From Ophiostoma sp. CBS 140.51 (taxonomy: Eukaryota > Ascomycota > Sordariomycetes > Ophiostomatales > Ophiostomataceae), in assembly GCA_029298735.1 (NCBI GenBank), contig JANSLP010000195.1, forward strand, positions 1 to 59,903: a stretch of DNA of 59,903 bases. Reading direction: 5' to 3'. Made by a program: the position numbers and the translations under genes. Of this stretch, positions 35,775 to 47,027 are shown one piece after another (within the stretch, counting starts at the first letter, position 1; every line of letters starts with the position of its first letter). The notes under the pieces are model-generated. The model was given only the letters and a program-made list of their open reading frames with translations. It did not search any database and had not been told where the DNA came from.

Positions 35775-37193
35775 GCCATTCGAGCCGTGTTTCGAGAGGC
35801 ATGGTCTACTGCGTCTTGAGAGAATGGTAGCAGCAAAACGACTGCTTGGGTGTTAGAAACCGATGCTGGGCAAGAGAAACGATGAAAAGTGTTTCCAGCG
35901 TCCCTGTGCACAGTTCAGCCTAGCAATAAGTTGTGTCTTACTCTGTACGTCGTATCAATGAACGATTTCATCTTCTTCTCTCCTTCTATGATGACTCGAT
36001 TGCTGCGATTTCATCTTCATCTGCCTGGTCACTGGCCTCAATTGAGGCCCATTCGGAGTAGTGCAAGAGCAGTATTATGTACTTTGTATGTATCTTTTGA
36101 ACACTGTGGGACTCAACTATTATTACTGCGCCACCCTTCTCATGCGCTCAGGCACACTCTGCTGAACTGTACTGTCCAGACTGCGTATTAATTACTGAGT
36201 GAATACGACGTAGACGGCGACCGTGATTAATATGGTGTTTGGGCCTGAGGGCCAGCCACGTGATACTGAACGTTTGGTGGATTTAGGCTTCTTTCCTGGA
36301 TTGGTGGTAATAGCCTGAGGTAGCCTGACAAATGACTCCTGTAGGGCCTGGTACCGCCTAGAATCGTGTGGATCCTCGTACATTCTCGCCCTTGCCTAAA
36401 CAGTCAACAGTCGCCGTCCCCGACGCACTGGCGTTCCCTCATCCCCTTACAAACTCCCCTGACAAAACAGTGCGGTGCATGATAGCGGGGGAACCAACAC
36501 TGTTTTCCATGCACGGCTTTGGACAGACCCACCCCTCGATCACGCTTCCATCCCTCCCTCGCCTCTTTTCTCTTTATCGATCCATCACTGCCCGTATCAG
36601 CCACCGCCTTGCTGCCTTGTCAAACCGCATCCTACTGCACATCCTCTTACTTTCTTCGCTACTTCAAACATCTGCTCGTCTCTCGACTTTTCCTCTCTCT
36701 TTTTATTCTTCGCCTCATGTTTTCAAGATAGATTCGCTTTGCTTTCACCAAGACCGATAGATCCGCCAGAGCCTTGTCGATAGTCGATACCCATTCGCCT
36801 ATCTTTTCGTCGATTCATTCTCGACTTCTTCATCGAAGCGTCCGTTTCCCTTCCTTCATCCTCTTGTCTCACTACCCTCACCGTGAACGGCTCGTCAATC
36901 TTCTTGACGAGCTTTGGCCCGACCTCACCATTCCTCGACAATCAAAGCGGAAAGCCGCTGAGGCGACGATACCCACCGAGGGCCGCTCTCTTCGCCAGAG
37001 GAGACTACCCCCAGAGGGCACCAAACAGACTATAGACACCAAGACGCCCGTGCTGGCGACGACGTCAACAACTACCAAGTCTGCCAGGAGTGCGAACTTG
37101 TCAACAGTCTCCGAGGGAGTATCGAAATCCACAACCGCCTTCTCATCTCTCCAGGACGGCCCGCCGACGCCGCAGACTGCCGTCTCTATCGCC
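35775..37193. other. spacer before the RBR ligase gene
   Basis: Contains the peroxiredoxin 3' UTR, two TACGTCGTA-type sites (35945-35955 and 36203-36213) and a C/T-rich leader near 36500-36760. A frame open from 36774 runs in frame into the RBR ligase start and is discussed there. No independent gene seen. Confidence 0.55.
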
Positions 37194-38987
37194 ATGGATT
37201 CCGACGACGACTTCATGTCGAACATGTCTAGCGAGGACGATGTTATGCATGACGATAGCGACAACGGCATACTGTCCGGAGGAGAAGGTACGTTTTTTGT
37301 GTGCACGCTGTCCCTGTCTCTGTCTCTGTCCTCTACTAACGCGAGTTGCTACAATATTTACAGACTTTGACGACTTCGAAGAAGAGCCGGATGACATCGA
37401 CCTTGATATTATTAAGGATGTAGCGGCCGATGATAAACGCAAACACGCCTATGAAGTCGACTTCAAGGTCTACGAGCCAAAGGACCTTGACCGACAACAG
37501 GAGGAACTCATGGATGAGGTCAATATGCTACTCGAGATGCGGCCCGAGGACGCTGCCATCCTCCTTCGCCACTTTCGTTGGAACCGAGAACGCCTCATCG
37601 AGGAGTACATGGAAAGCCCCACCAAGGTTCTCGAAGCCGCTGGGCTGGGGCCGAATGTTGTGGGGCTGCCGAAGCTCGAGGTCATTCCCGGATTCATGTG
37701 TGATATTTGCTGCGAGGATGAAGAAGGCTTGCAGTCTTTTGCCCTCAAGTGCGGCCACCGCTACTGCGTGGACTGCTACCGCCAATATCTGACACAGAAA
37801 ATCCGTGAAGAGGGCGAGGCGGCAAGAATTCAATGCCCCACGACCGACTGTGGCCGCATCATCGACGCCAAATCCCTGAGCATCCTCGTCACACCGGATC
37901 TTTCCGGTCGTTACCATGAACTGCTTAACCGTACCTACGTCGAGGACAAGGACTCACTTAAGTGGTGCCCCGCGCCCGACTGCGAGAACGCCGTTGATTG
38001 CCATATCAAGAAGAAGGACCTGGACCGCATCGTGCCCACCGTTGAGTGTGGTTGTGGCTACCGCTTCTGTTTTGGCTGCAGCCTGAAAGACCACCAGCCT
38101 GCTCCGTGCAATCTTGTCAAGCAGTGGCTCAAAAAGTGCGCCGACGATTCCGAAACCGCAAATTGGATATCTGCCAACACGAAAGAATGCCCGAAGTGCA
38201 ACTCGACAATCGAGAAGAACGGCGGTTGCAACCACATGACATGCAGAAAGTGTAAGCACGAGTTTTGCTGGATGTGCATGGGCCTCTGGTCCGAGCACGG
38301 GACTAGCTGGTACAACTGCAACCGGTTTGAGGAGAAGAGCGGCACAGATGCGCGCGATGCCCAGGCTAAGTCCCGTGTCTCTCTGGAGCGGTACCTCCAC
38401 TACTACAACCGATACGCAAACCACGAGCAGTCGGCGCGGCTGGACAAGGATATCTACACGCGGACCGAGCAGAAGATGGTCCAGTTGCAGACGTCGTCGG
38501 GCATGTCGTGGATTGAGGTCCAGTATCTGAACGCTGCCTCACAAGCGCTGCAGACCTGCCGTCAAACTCTTAAGTGGACATACGCCTTTGCATTCTACCT
38601 TGCCCGAAACAACATCACAGAGATGTTTGAGGACAATCAGAAGGACCTTGAAATGGCGGTCGAGGCGTTGTCTGAAATGTTCGAGAAGCCGGTCAGCGAC
38701 TTGTCGGAGGCCAAGATGAAGGTCGATATCATGGACAAGACCGCGTACTGTAACAAACGGCGCGTGATTCTCCTGGAGTACACTGCCGACAACCTTGCAC
38801 ATGGTAAGTCACGGCGACATGAAGCGGGACTTGCCGCAGCCTAGCCCCACCCTTATGTTCTTTCTTTCTTTCTTTCTATGTCAACAATGCTAACTATGAT
38901 CCATCTATAGGGCGCTGGACATTTAACAACGATCACACTGCCTCCACGGCAACGGCGGCCAAGCCGGCCGCAAAGGCGCGGTCATAA
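37194..38987 (+). CDS. Ariadne-type RBR E3 ubiquitin ligase
   Basis: RING-between-RING ubiquitin ligase of the Ariadne (HHARI/ARIH1) group. It takes ubiquitin from an E2 onto its own cysteine before transfer. Exons 37194-37287, 37364-38803 and 38911-38987 give 536 residues. An acidic N terminus (MDSDDDF) and a UBA-like region come first. RING1 is CDICCEDEEG with a CGHRYCVDCY end; then come the IBR (CGCGYRFCFGC) and RING2 (CPKCNSTIEKNGGCNHMTC), with the probable catalytic Cys320 in GGCNH. The C-terminal 200 residues match the autoinhibitory Ariadne domain (YLHYYNRYANHEQS, LKWTYAFAFYL). The start at Met37194 fits the family; the same frame is open back to Met36774, which would add 140 low-complexity residues. 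Probably cytosolic or nuclear. Confidence 0.93.
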
Positions 38988-40986
38988 AGCATGAATTACA
39001 GCCCGTTACACTGCGTGCAGTGTATCGTGGACCGACCGGTTTGAGGGAAGGTGACTCCTCTGCGCGACTGACTATACTAGATTTTTGCGGATGTGCTTGG
39101 GCTGGTGTTCTTCGAGTCAAATTTTCTATACGACGAATTTGTCTTTTGCTTTCCTTTTTCGTTGCCCTTGCCGTTGTTTTCCCATTTTTATTCTTTTTGG
39201 CTTCATTTTCGCGCATCTTTTTATTTTGCATCCCGTATCCTGAGAGGTTTCGAAGAGGAGTTCCAACTGCCGGTTTCTTGCACCTTGTTTTCATTTTGTC
39301 TTGCGCGCTGGTGATTTCGGTGTCGTTGTTTTTATTGTTTTCTTCTTCTTCTTTATTTGTTAAACCTAAACAATGGAATCAGTGCATAGATCGCATTTAC
39401 TAAAATACAGACATTGCTTTCCGGTGTCATTCCGCACAGCCGCATGGCTACCGTGTTGTGTGTAACTCGAATACGGAAACGGCGTGGATGTGTGATAATT
39501 CGGAATCGGCCAGATGATAGAGATAGTACGATGGACGGAGCACTAATAAGGGAACCGTCGGGTTGTACGACATATGGGGAACTAGCACACAAAGTGTCGT
39601 ACCTGTCATGGTTCAGGAACCGGAATTGTGTCACGTGATAGGCAAACCCGAAGAGGACTGCCGAAAGTTGGCGCGCTTCGGGTCGGGTGCCCTCAAGTTG
39701 CCATCGGGAGTGCCTATTTTCCTGCTATTTTGCTACTTTTTGGCAGTCCAAGCCTCCCTATGGCGCATTTTACAGTGCTAAAGTCGCAGAAGACGGCTTT
39801 TTTTTTCACAGAAGACGAACCGGACCGGACACGGAATGGGCACCAAAAAAGGCCAGAAGGGCGCTAACGGGGGTAGGAAAACCCGCGTCGACGCGTCAAT
39901 ACTGAGAAGACGCTGGACAGCCCTTTTGCGTCGGACCGTTTGCCGAAGATGATGCGAAATCGGCGAGGGGCAGGGCAGCTCGGAAGTGTGGGGAGGCGGT
40001 TTCTGGGAGGTGAATGTAAGGTAAGGTATCTCAATTTTAGTTTGGTCTTTTGGTGCAAAGTGAATTGTCGAGACTTTTTGGGTGAGTGGACAGAAGAGAC
40101 AATGTAAAATATGTCTTGATCACAGGACATGATCAGATACACCACATCTGACTTTTCTCCTTCTCAGCGATGCGTCTCGGCCAGCAGCGGCTTCATTGCG
40201 CCGCCCCTGTGCCAACTTGAGCAGTTGGGTAGACGCCTCGGGGATTGGGCGCCGAACTGGGGAAACGGTGTGGTCGACGAACTGGGTCTTGTTAATCTGC
40301 GAGAACGTTTAGCCGCATTCAGCGTCGCCGTGTGCCTTATTTCGTACGGCGTACAGTGTACTCCCATACACCATCCTCTGCCTCTTATTAGTAAGTCTTA
40401 ACCGTTGGCGACTCGCCGTTGTGTCTCTTCCGACATCCCGTTCTGTCCCGGGTTTTTGGGTTTGCGATTCTTCTGCTTTTGCTGCCTTTTCGTTTTCTAC
40501 GGCTGTTCTCGCTATTTTGAGGGTTTTGCTTTGCTGCAGTACATGTTAGCTGATTGGGCCTTCTGTTTTCGTCGTGCCTAGAGCTCTGTCTCTCCGCTTC
40601 CTTGACGGCGGTTCGTGTCTTTTTGCACATGCAACTAACACCGTAGACCCTTCATCTTTTAAGTCTTAATACAGCCTCTACTCAGTCTGGTGGGCGAATT
40701 GTTGTTCCCCAAGCCTTGTCGAATTCCACACACGACCCCCTCTCCCCAATTCTTCCGCCTTACACCAGAGCAAGCTGTGATCTTGCCTTCCTGTTCTTCC
40801 TTTTTCTTATTTTCTCCTTTTCTTTTTTCTCTTCTTTTTTCTCGTGCTCCTTTTCCTGTTCTTTTTCTTCACCTCCTCTCAGCCTCCTCATCTTTCTTCG
40901 GCACCCTCCCCTTCGCATCCGGTGAAACTCTCTGATTCCGTCTCCTCTCACACTTCTTCCCCTCCCACCCCCACAGACACAACATC
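38988..40986. other. long spacer upstream of the CoA-transferase gene
   Basis: 2 kb with the RBR 3' UTR, T-rich tracts (39120-39360) and a CT-rich leader (40790-40890) just before the CoA-transferase, as often seen at strongly expressed fungal genes. Short frames here show no known domain. Confidence 0.55.
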
Positions 40987-42720
40987 ATGCGTTCAGCAGC
41001 AAACTGCCTAAAGGGCCTGCGGGCCTACTCAAAATACGGCAGCAACGTAAGTTGACTCGGCGACTTGGACTGGGACTCGGGGAGGAAGTACTGTGTGCGA
41101 CCTCGAGGCACACTGGTCACTGATAGCTAACATGTCCGATAGCATGCCGCGCTACTTGCCCGGTCCTTTTCGGTTACGGCACGGCGAGCCGAGATCAACA
41201 AGGTGTTCCCGTCGGCCGCTGAGGCCCTCAAGGACATGAAGCCGAACTCCATCCTCATGTGCGGCGGCTTCGGTCTGTCGGGCGTTGCCGATACCCTGAT
41301 CGAGACCGTCGCCACCATGCCTCACATCAAGGGCCTGACCGCCGTCTCCAACAATGCCGGCACCGACGACAGCGGCCTCGGCAAGCTCCTGCAGTCGCGC
41401 CAGGTCAGCAAGATGATTGCCTCCTACATTGGCGAGAACAAGACGCTGGAGCAGATGTACCTTAAGGGCGACATCGAGCTCGAGCTGACCCCGCAGGGGA
41501 CCCTGGCCGAGCGCTGCTCTGCTGGTGGCCGCGGTATCCCGGCCTTCTTCACCCCAGCCGCCCTCAGCACCGTCGTCCAGACCGGCGAGCTGCCCCTGCG
41601 CAACAAGCCCGACGGCACCCCGGCCGAGTTCTCGACGCCCAAGGACGTGCGCGTCTTCAACGGCAAGGCCTACCTGATGGAGGAGAGCATCGCCGGTGAC
41701 TACGCCTTTGTCAAGGCCTACAAGGCCGACCGCCTCGGCAACTGCCAGTTCCGCCTGTCCGCCCACAACTTCAACGGCGCTATGGGCCGCAACGCCAAGA
41801 TGACCATTGTTGAGGCCGAGCACATCGTCGAGCCCGGCGAGATCCCGGCCGAGTCCGTCCACCTGCCGGGCATTTACGTGAAGCGCGTCGTGCAGAGCAC
41901 CGCGCCCAAGAAGGTCGAGAAGTACGTCTGGACGCTGGACGAGGCCGAGGCCGCTGAGCAGGCCAAGAAGACCCTTGGCACTGGTGACACTGCCGCCAAG
42001 CGCGACCGCATTGTGCGCCGTGCCGCCAAGGAGTTCAAGAACGGCATGTACGCCAACCTCGGTATCGGCATGCCTATGCTGGCCCCCAAGTTTGTGCCTG
42101 CGGACGTCGAGGTCCAGCTGCAGAGCGAGAACGGCATCCTGGGCCTGGGCCCGTACCCCAAGAAGGGCGAGGAGGATGCCGACCTGATCAACGCCGGCAA
42201 GGAGACTGTTACCCTGAAGCCCGGTGCCGCCGTCTTTGGCAGCGAGGAGAGCTTCGGCATGATCCGCAGCGGCCGCGTCAACCTGACCATCCTGGGCGCC
42301 ATGCAGGTCAGCGCCAACGGTGATCTGGCCAACTGGATGCTGCCCGGCAAGGTCAAGGGCTTCGGCGGCGCCATGGACCTCGTCAGCAACCCCAGCGAAA
42401 CCAAGGTGGTCGTCACCATGGAGCACACCGACAAGAAGGGCAACCCCAAGATCGTCAAGCAGTGCGCCTTCCCCCTGACGGGCAAGGCCTGCGTGTCGCG
42501 CATCATCACAGAACTGGTACGTCCGGGCAATACACACACACTCTCTCTCTAAACACATAACTGAACACTAAACTAACACAATTTGCAGGGTGTCTTTGAC
42601 GTCAACTTCGCCAACGGCCTGACCCTGGTCGAGATTGCCGACGGCGTAACGGTCGACGAGATCAAGAGCAAGACAGAGGCGCCGTTTGCCGTGGCTGACG
42701 ACCTGAAGCCGATGCTGTAA
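40987..42720 (+). CDS. succinyl-CoA:3-ketoacid CoA-transferase, mitochondrial
   Basis: SCOT-type family I CoA-transferase that moves CoA between succinyl-CoA and acetoacetate in the mitochondrion. Exons 40987-41046, 41143-42516 and 42589-42720 give 521 residues, close to animal SCOT. The first 37 residues are basic and Ser/Ala-rich (RSAANCLKGLRAYSK, ARSFSVTARRAE), a clear presequence. The alpha half carries CGGFGLSG and the beta half carries GIGMPMLAP. The catalytic glutamate is Glu349 in QSENGILGLGP. Codon use is strongly C/G-ended compared with the neighbours, which with the CT-rich leader suggests high expression. The same bias opens a 468-codon antisense frame that is not a gene. Confidence 0.95.
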
Positions 42721-43216
42721 GGGACTGAGAACTGTTTGTGTTGAAAAGTTTGTATGTAAACACGATCTATTACGTCGTAAATGCTGTCACGTTGGTAATG
42801 CAAAGAATACCTAAATACCTGAATATTTAAATCCCTGAATATTTAAATCCCTGAATATTTAAATACCTGAATATTTAAATCCCTGAATACTTAAATACCT
42901 GAATACCTAAATACCCGAATATTCGAATAACTAAATTTGATCAAAGCACTGCAATCCGTGCTGTACGTGCTCGGAATTGTGTTGTCGGTCTGACTTCGTA
43001 TCGATTATGTTATGTTCTGTTCGGTGGTCGATTTCGCACTTACGGGCCCCCACCAACGGCAGTCGTCGAGACAGACCCCTCCGAGTCAAGAAGTCATGCA
43101 TGGTAAATCGTAATAGTCCGCCTATTATTTTGCACAATAACTAACTAGAAAAATAACAATCATATTCACAGAACCCTGCGGATCCTTTTGGTCAGTCTTT
43201 CTACCACACACGAGGG
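42721..43216. other. 3' spacer with tandem array
   Basis: Holds the CoA-transferase 3' UTR, a TACGTCGTA site at 42771-42779, the 16-bp tandem array (listed separately) and the presumed promoter of the next gene. Confidence 0.6.
42803..42930. repeat. 16-bp tandem repeat array, eight units
   Basis: Eight head-to-tail units of exactly 16 bp with consensus CTGAATATTTAAATCC. The central units are nearly identical and both ends decay. Units are AT-rich and each contains an ATTTAAAT palindrome. There are no spacers, so this is a minisatellite and not a CRISPR array. It begins about 80 bp after the CoA-transferase stop. Confidence 0.92.
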
Positions 43217-44657
43217 ATGAATGAGGCCGCAGACACCCGTCCGACCGGGGAACATCATCTAGATCACCTAGAACAAGCAGACACCAGCACATCTCGGCTC
43301 CGCAGACGGCGGCATGGCCGCCCAGACAGGGGCCCCAGAGCTCTGGGCGCAATGGTACTGGCTGCCATTGCACGCAACCACGGTGCGCTCGGGCCGGAAC
43401 ACATTGCAAGCCTAAGTGAGAGGCAGCGGATAGCGCTCCGTAGAGCCTTGAAGAGGAGGTAGGCAAAACACCACTCTTTTTTCTTTTCTGTTAGTTTGCA
43501 ATGTTTACGTGTGCCACCATTCATTGTTGCTAACGTACCCGCGTGCTTCTAGCCGTGACCTGGCTCTACGCCTTTGGAGGCTGTTTCTTCCTTTATCATC
43601 GACAGATGGTGCGTCCAGAAGCATTGGCATCCTAGGCGGTGAGCTGTCTGCTGCCAAGCCTCAACCTGCTCACCTCTACTGTACGCAGTACAGGCAACCA
43701 AGCAGCTCGCTCGACGTTTACATCAAAGAGCTTAGTGCGCCGCTCTACGAGTTTGTTGCCCACCTGCGAATCACGACACGTCTCCAGGCTGATTTTGGCG
43801 TCTCGGAGCTGATGAAGCTGGCTTTGATGCCCAACTTGGGTATACTTGAGATCATCGAACAGCCAGGATCCGACGAGGGAAGATATGGACTGAACGCCGA
43901 CGGCCATCTTGACTCGCAGCAAGTTAGTGACCGACTTGTCCGGGGCTGGAGTCTGACACGGCCAAAGCCCTTTCCGGCCCTGCGCTTGCTCCGGCTTTGG
44001 GGATGCAACGGCAACACACTGACACCGGCCTGCCTACAGTATGCTGCAGACTTTCCGTTGTTGGCACATTTCGACATGTCGGTCCAGTACGAATCTCAAC
44101 AAAGAATAGCAAACACTTGGTCTGGCGCACTACGGGCTGCCTCTGCATCTGGTTGGGCCGGATTCGCTCTTTCAAGGCAAAGCTTGCTATATCACGATAC
44201 ATCCGGGACAAGCTCCAACAGTAGTGCCAAATCTGCCGTCTTGACACTCAACATGGTCGAGGACCAGACTACGCCGGTGGAAGCTCTACATTGGGGCTCG
44301 CGTTTGTATTCCTTTCTGGCGAGTGGTAAGGTGTACGACACGGTGGTCGCTGCAGAGAGCAGAGTCGGGTTCGCGATAGAGCCCCTTAGGGGCCATTTTG
44401 CTTCGATGACTTTGGGAAGCGAGTTGAGCGGAAGGCATCACACACTTGCCAGACAAGGAGATCACGCGTTTCGTTTCATCCGGACGCGACACACTCTCGT
44501 CCTGAAGTCGGCGTCGGAGAGTGCGACAGCAGCAGCGTCGACTGCATTAGACGGCGATCGCAGCAACAAACGCGAACCGGCGCAATTGTCTGCAACTGCG
44601 AAAAGGCGCAAGGCTAGGAAAAGCATCGGAAGCATGCTGAGCGACTTTGCGGCGTAG
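43217..44657 (+). CDS. conserved-looking protein of unknown function
   Basis: I do not recognise this protein. Exons 43217-43458 and 43553-44657 join in frame (AG|C) to give 448 residues. The first 45 residues are polar with an Arg-rich run (RLRRRRHGR). Residues 50-95 are helical and basic. Around residues 210-245 lies a leucine-rich-repeat-like stretch (FPALRLLRLWGCNG then FPLLAHFDMS), as seen in F-box/LRR-type or RNI-like folds. The C terminus is Ala/Ser-rich and ends in a basic KRRKARK cluster, a likely nuclear localisation signal, followed by SIGSMLSDF. No signal peptide or membrane helix. A 5' UTR intron is possible, since an acceptor-like CACAG lies at about 43170. The long spliced frame with good splice sites supports a real gene; function is open. 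Confidence 0.65.
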
Positions 44658-45671
44658 GAGGGCTTCGGGCTAATACGATGACAAAAACGCGATAATGGTA
44701 TAGGTTTGTATGACGAAAATAAGATACTCGATGCCATATTCCCTTCCTTTGCAGGAAAGAAAACGAGATCAAGACCCTCGAAAGGGGTATTAAATCGCCG
44801 ATTTTCGCAAGAAATTCCTCTGTCCTCCAATTTCCCCTCCAAGACCTGCCACTGAAAAATAAGGGCTAAAGCCAGAGTGAATATGAAGGATTATGTTTTA
44901 GTTTTATGTTGAGGAAGAAAGAAAGAAAAAGGAGAAGAGTTCTGAGAGGAGAAAATTTCGGTGGGATTTTATTTTAAAGTGGTCTGGTGGCTGCAGAGTG
45001 GGCGGGCCTTTGGTCTGATTATCTAATTTCTGGATAAACGCATACTGTACGTTGTGCGTCGTATGTACTTTGTACTCATAAGACTACAGGTGCGACAGTG
45101 CTGCACTTGTGCCGTCATCGTGAGGAGTCATACTGAACTGTGCTGAGTGACTAATACCTGCTGGATATGGTCTAGTGCACCCACTAAACACGGCGCAGAA
45201 TGGCTGTCACAGGCAGTCAGAGACTTACAACCTGTTGTCCTCCAGTCATGTTGCATGGAATTTGAAGAACAAATGCCCCCAGTGAAGATCCTTGGGCGGC
45301 TGTGTGCAGCGGGCCAAGTTGGGCAGGAAGCACAACAAGTATTAAAAAAACTACCCCTCCTTTTTATGCAGTTACCTGCTTCCCTTGCGCGTGCTTGCAT
45401 TGTTGACTCTTTGCCGTATAAAGCCCTCCAGCATTTGCCCCTCATCGCTCTTTGACATTTCACTTTCTCTGGCCGTGTGCTTTATAGCAATCCGCAATCA
45501 TAAGACGACTTGTTCCTAAGCGCCTGCCCCATCTTCAACACAAAGAAACAACTTAGCCTCTACACGAAATTTCAGCAAACTTGCCCTGCCTCCAGCAGAA
45601 CGGACAGTGGCAGTTTTTCAGCTACATATATCCAACCCTCCTATCTTTCCTCCCTCCCTCAAATATCCAAT
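44658..45671. other. spacer, no gene seen
   Basis: 1 kb between same-strand genes, with an A/G-rich patch near 44910-44960. A 102-codon frame at 45147-45455 has no recognisable features. Confidence 0.55.
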
Positions 45672-46611
45672 ATGGCCGGTGGTCAAGCGCCTGGTGCGAA
45701 CTCACGTGGCCGTGGTGGCAAGTTCCGGAAGTTTACTCGTGGTGGTAAGTTTTGCAACCTTTTGCAGTCATAATAGCCTCAATTCCTTTAGCTAACGGAA
45801 GATCTTCACAGGTGGCAAGCACTTCTCCCGCGACCTCCGCCCTCTCGATGCCGACGGTAATGAGATCAGCATGTGGAGCGAAGATGGCGTACAAAAGAAC
45901 AGCGGAAGCGACGATGAGGAGGAGGAGGAGGAGGATTCGGAAGAGGAGGACTCTGACGATGGCACCCCCGCGTCCAGTGCCGCTCTAGCGGCCGCTGCGG
46001 CATCGCGTGAGGACCGCAAGAAGGAGAAGAAGGCTCGCAAAGAGGCGGCGATTGCTCGTGCCAAGGGCCAGGCCGTCCAGGTCGGCGATCTGCCGTCGAG
46101 CGACGAGGAGAGCGACGACGACGACCTTCTCGCCAACCCAAACCATACAAAGGCTGCGCGTAGCCAGACCAAGGCGGGCCAGGCGGGCCCGCCTTCTTCG
46201 GCGAAGCGTGAGGTTGACGAAGCTGCCGAGGGGGTCAAGGACCTGAGCCTAGGCGGTACCGCTGCGCCCCAGTCTCGCCGCGAGCGTGAGTCTCTTGAGG
46301 CCCAGCAGGCCAAGGAGCGCTACCGCAAGCTGCACGAGCAGGGCAAGACGGACGAGGCCAAGGCCGATCTGGCGCGCCTGAAGATCATTCGGGAGAAGCG
46401 TGAGGCCGAGGCGGCACGAAAACAGGTAAGCCAGACCATCCCCTCGTGTTCACCCATTTCCAGCAAAGAGTCCCCGTTACTAACACAATACTACCAGGCC
46501 GAGAAGGAGGAGCGTGAAGCATTAGAAAAATCACGGAGAGAGGAGATTGAGGCACGTGAGGCGAAGAAGCGCGAGGCCGCACTGGGCAAGCCCAAGAAGG
46601 GAAAGAAATAA
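45672..46611 (+). CDS. PP28/PDAP1-type casein kinase substrate protein
   Basis: Small, highly charged protein of the PP28 (28 kDa heat- and acid-stable phosphoprotein, PDAP1) family; precise role unknown, associated with RNA or growth-factor binding in animals. Exons 45672-45744, 45812-46425 and 46498-46611 give 266 residues. The N terminus has an RGRGGKFRKFTRGGGKHFSR segment typical of the family. Next are acidic Asp/Glu/Ser runs that look like casein kinase II targets, and an Ala/Lys-rich middle. The conserved PP28 core near residues 185-260 is a long charged helix (RERESLEAQQAKERYRKLH, then KADLARLKIIREKREAEAA). Intron 2 (72 nt) is a multiple of three without stops; retaining it would insert 24 residues into the core helix. 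Confidence 0.88.
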
Positions 46612-47027
46612 GTGATGGTCTCAGATAACAAGGCAGCGGCCGAAAATCAGACCTCATCGACGCATTTTATTCGTTGCAGTGCCCGTGTTTATTCTTTTGA
46701 CGTATGCCCCGAAGTGACAACATGCGTAAGAGTGACAGTGCATCGCTTGCGATTTATGGTTTTAGACGGGGATGTGTTCTATAAACCAAAGAACTTTTAT
46801 TACCTAACGCCCCAGATGCCTTTGAATCTTGCCTCCCTAGCCCAGCTGCAGAACCTGCCTAAGGTATTATGATGACGAAATGAGTTAATACCCCTAAAAT
46901 GCCCCATATCTAAGTAATAAACTATATGTACATGGCACAAGCCGATGTCATTGTCCAATCCCTTCCGTTTTTCAAAGACATCCCAGCTATGGTAAGAAGA
47001 TGGCGCCACAGAAATCGAGGTAATTCC
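46612..47027. other. convergent 3' spacer
   Basis: Between the PP28 gene (+) and the membrane-protein gene (-). A frame on the minus strand opposite 46800-47009 might be a last exon of the membrane-protein gene (see that entry). Otherwise 3' UTR sequence. Confidence 0.5.

Noticed and set aside
41152..42558. 468-codon antisense frame opposite the CoA-transferase gene
   Set aside because: It mirrors a GC3-biased gene, and its Leu/Gly/Val/Asp-rich translation is typical of antisense shadows. The sense strand is clearly SCOT.
42803..42930. CRISPR-like array
   Set aside because: Units are contiguous with no spacers and the host is a fungus; it is a minisatellite.
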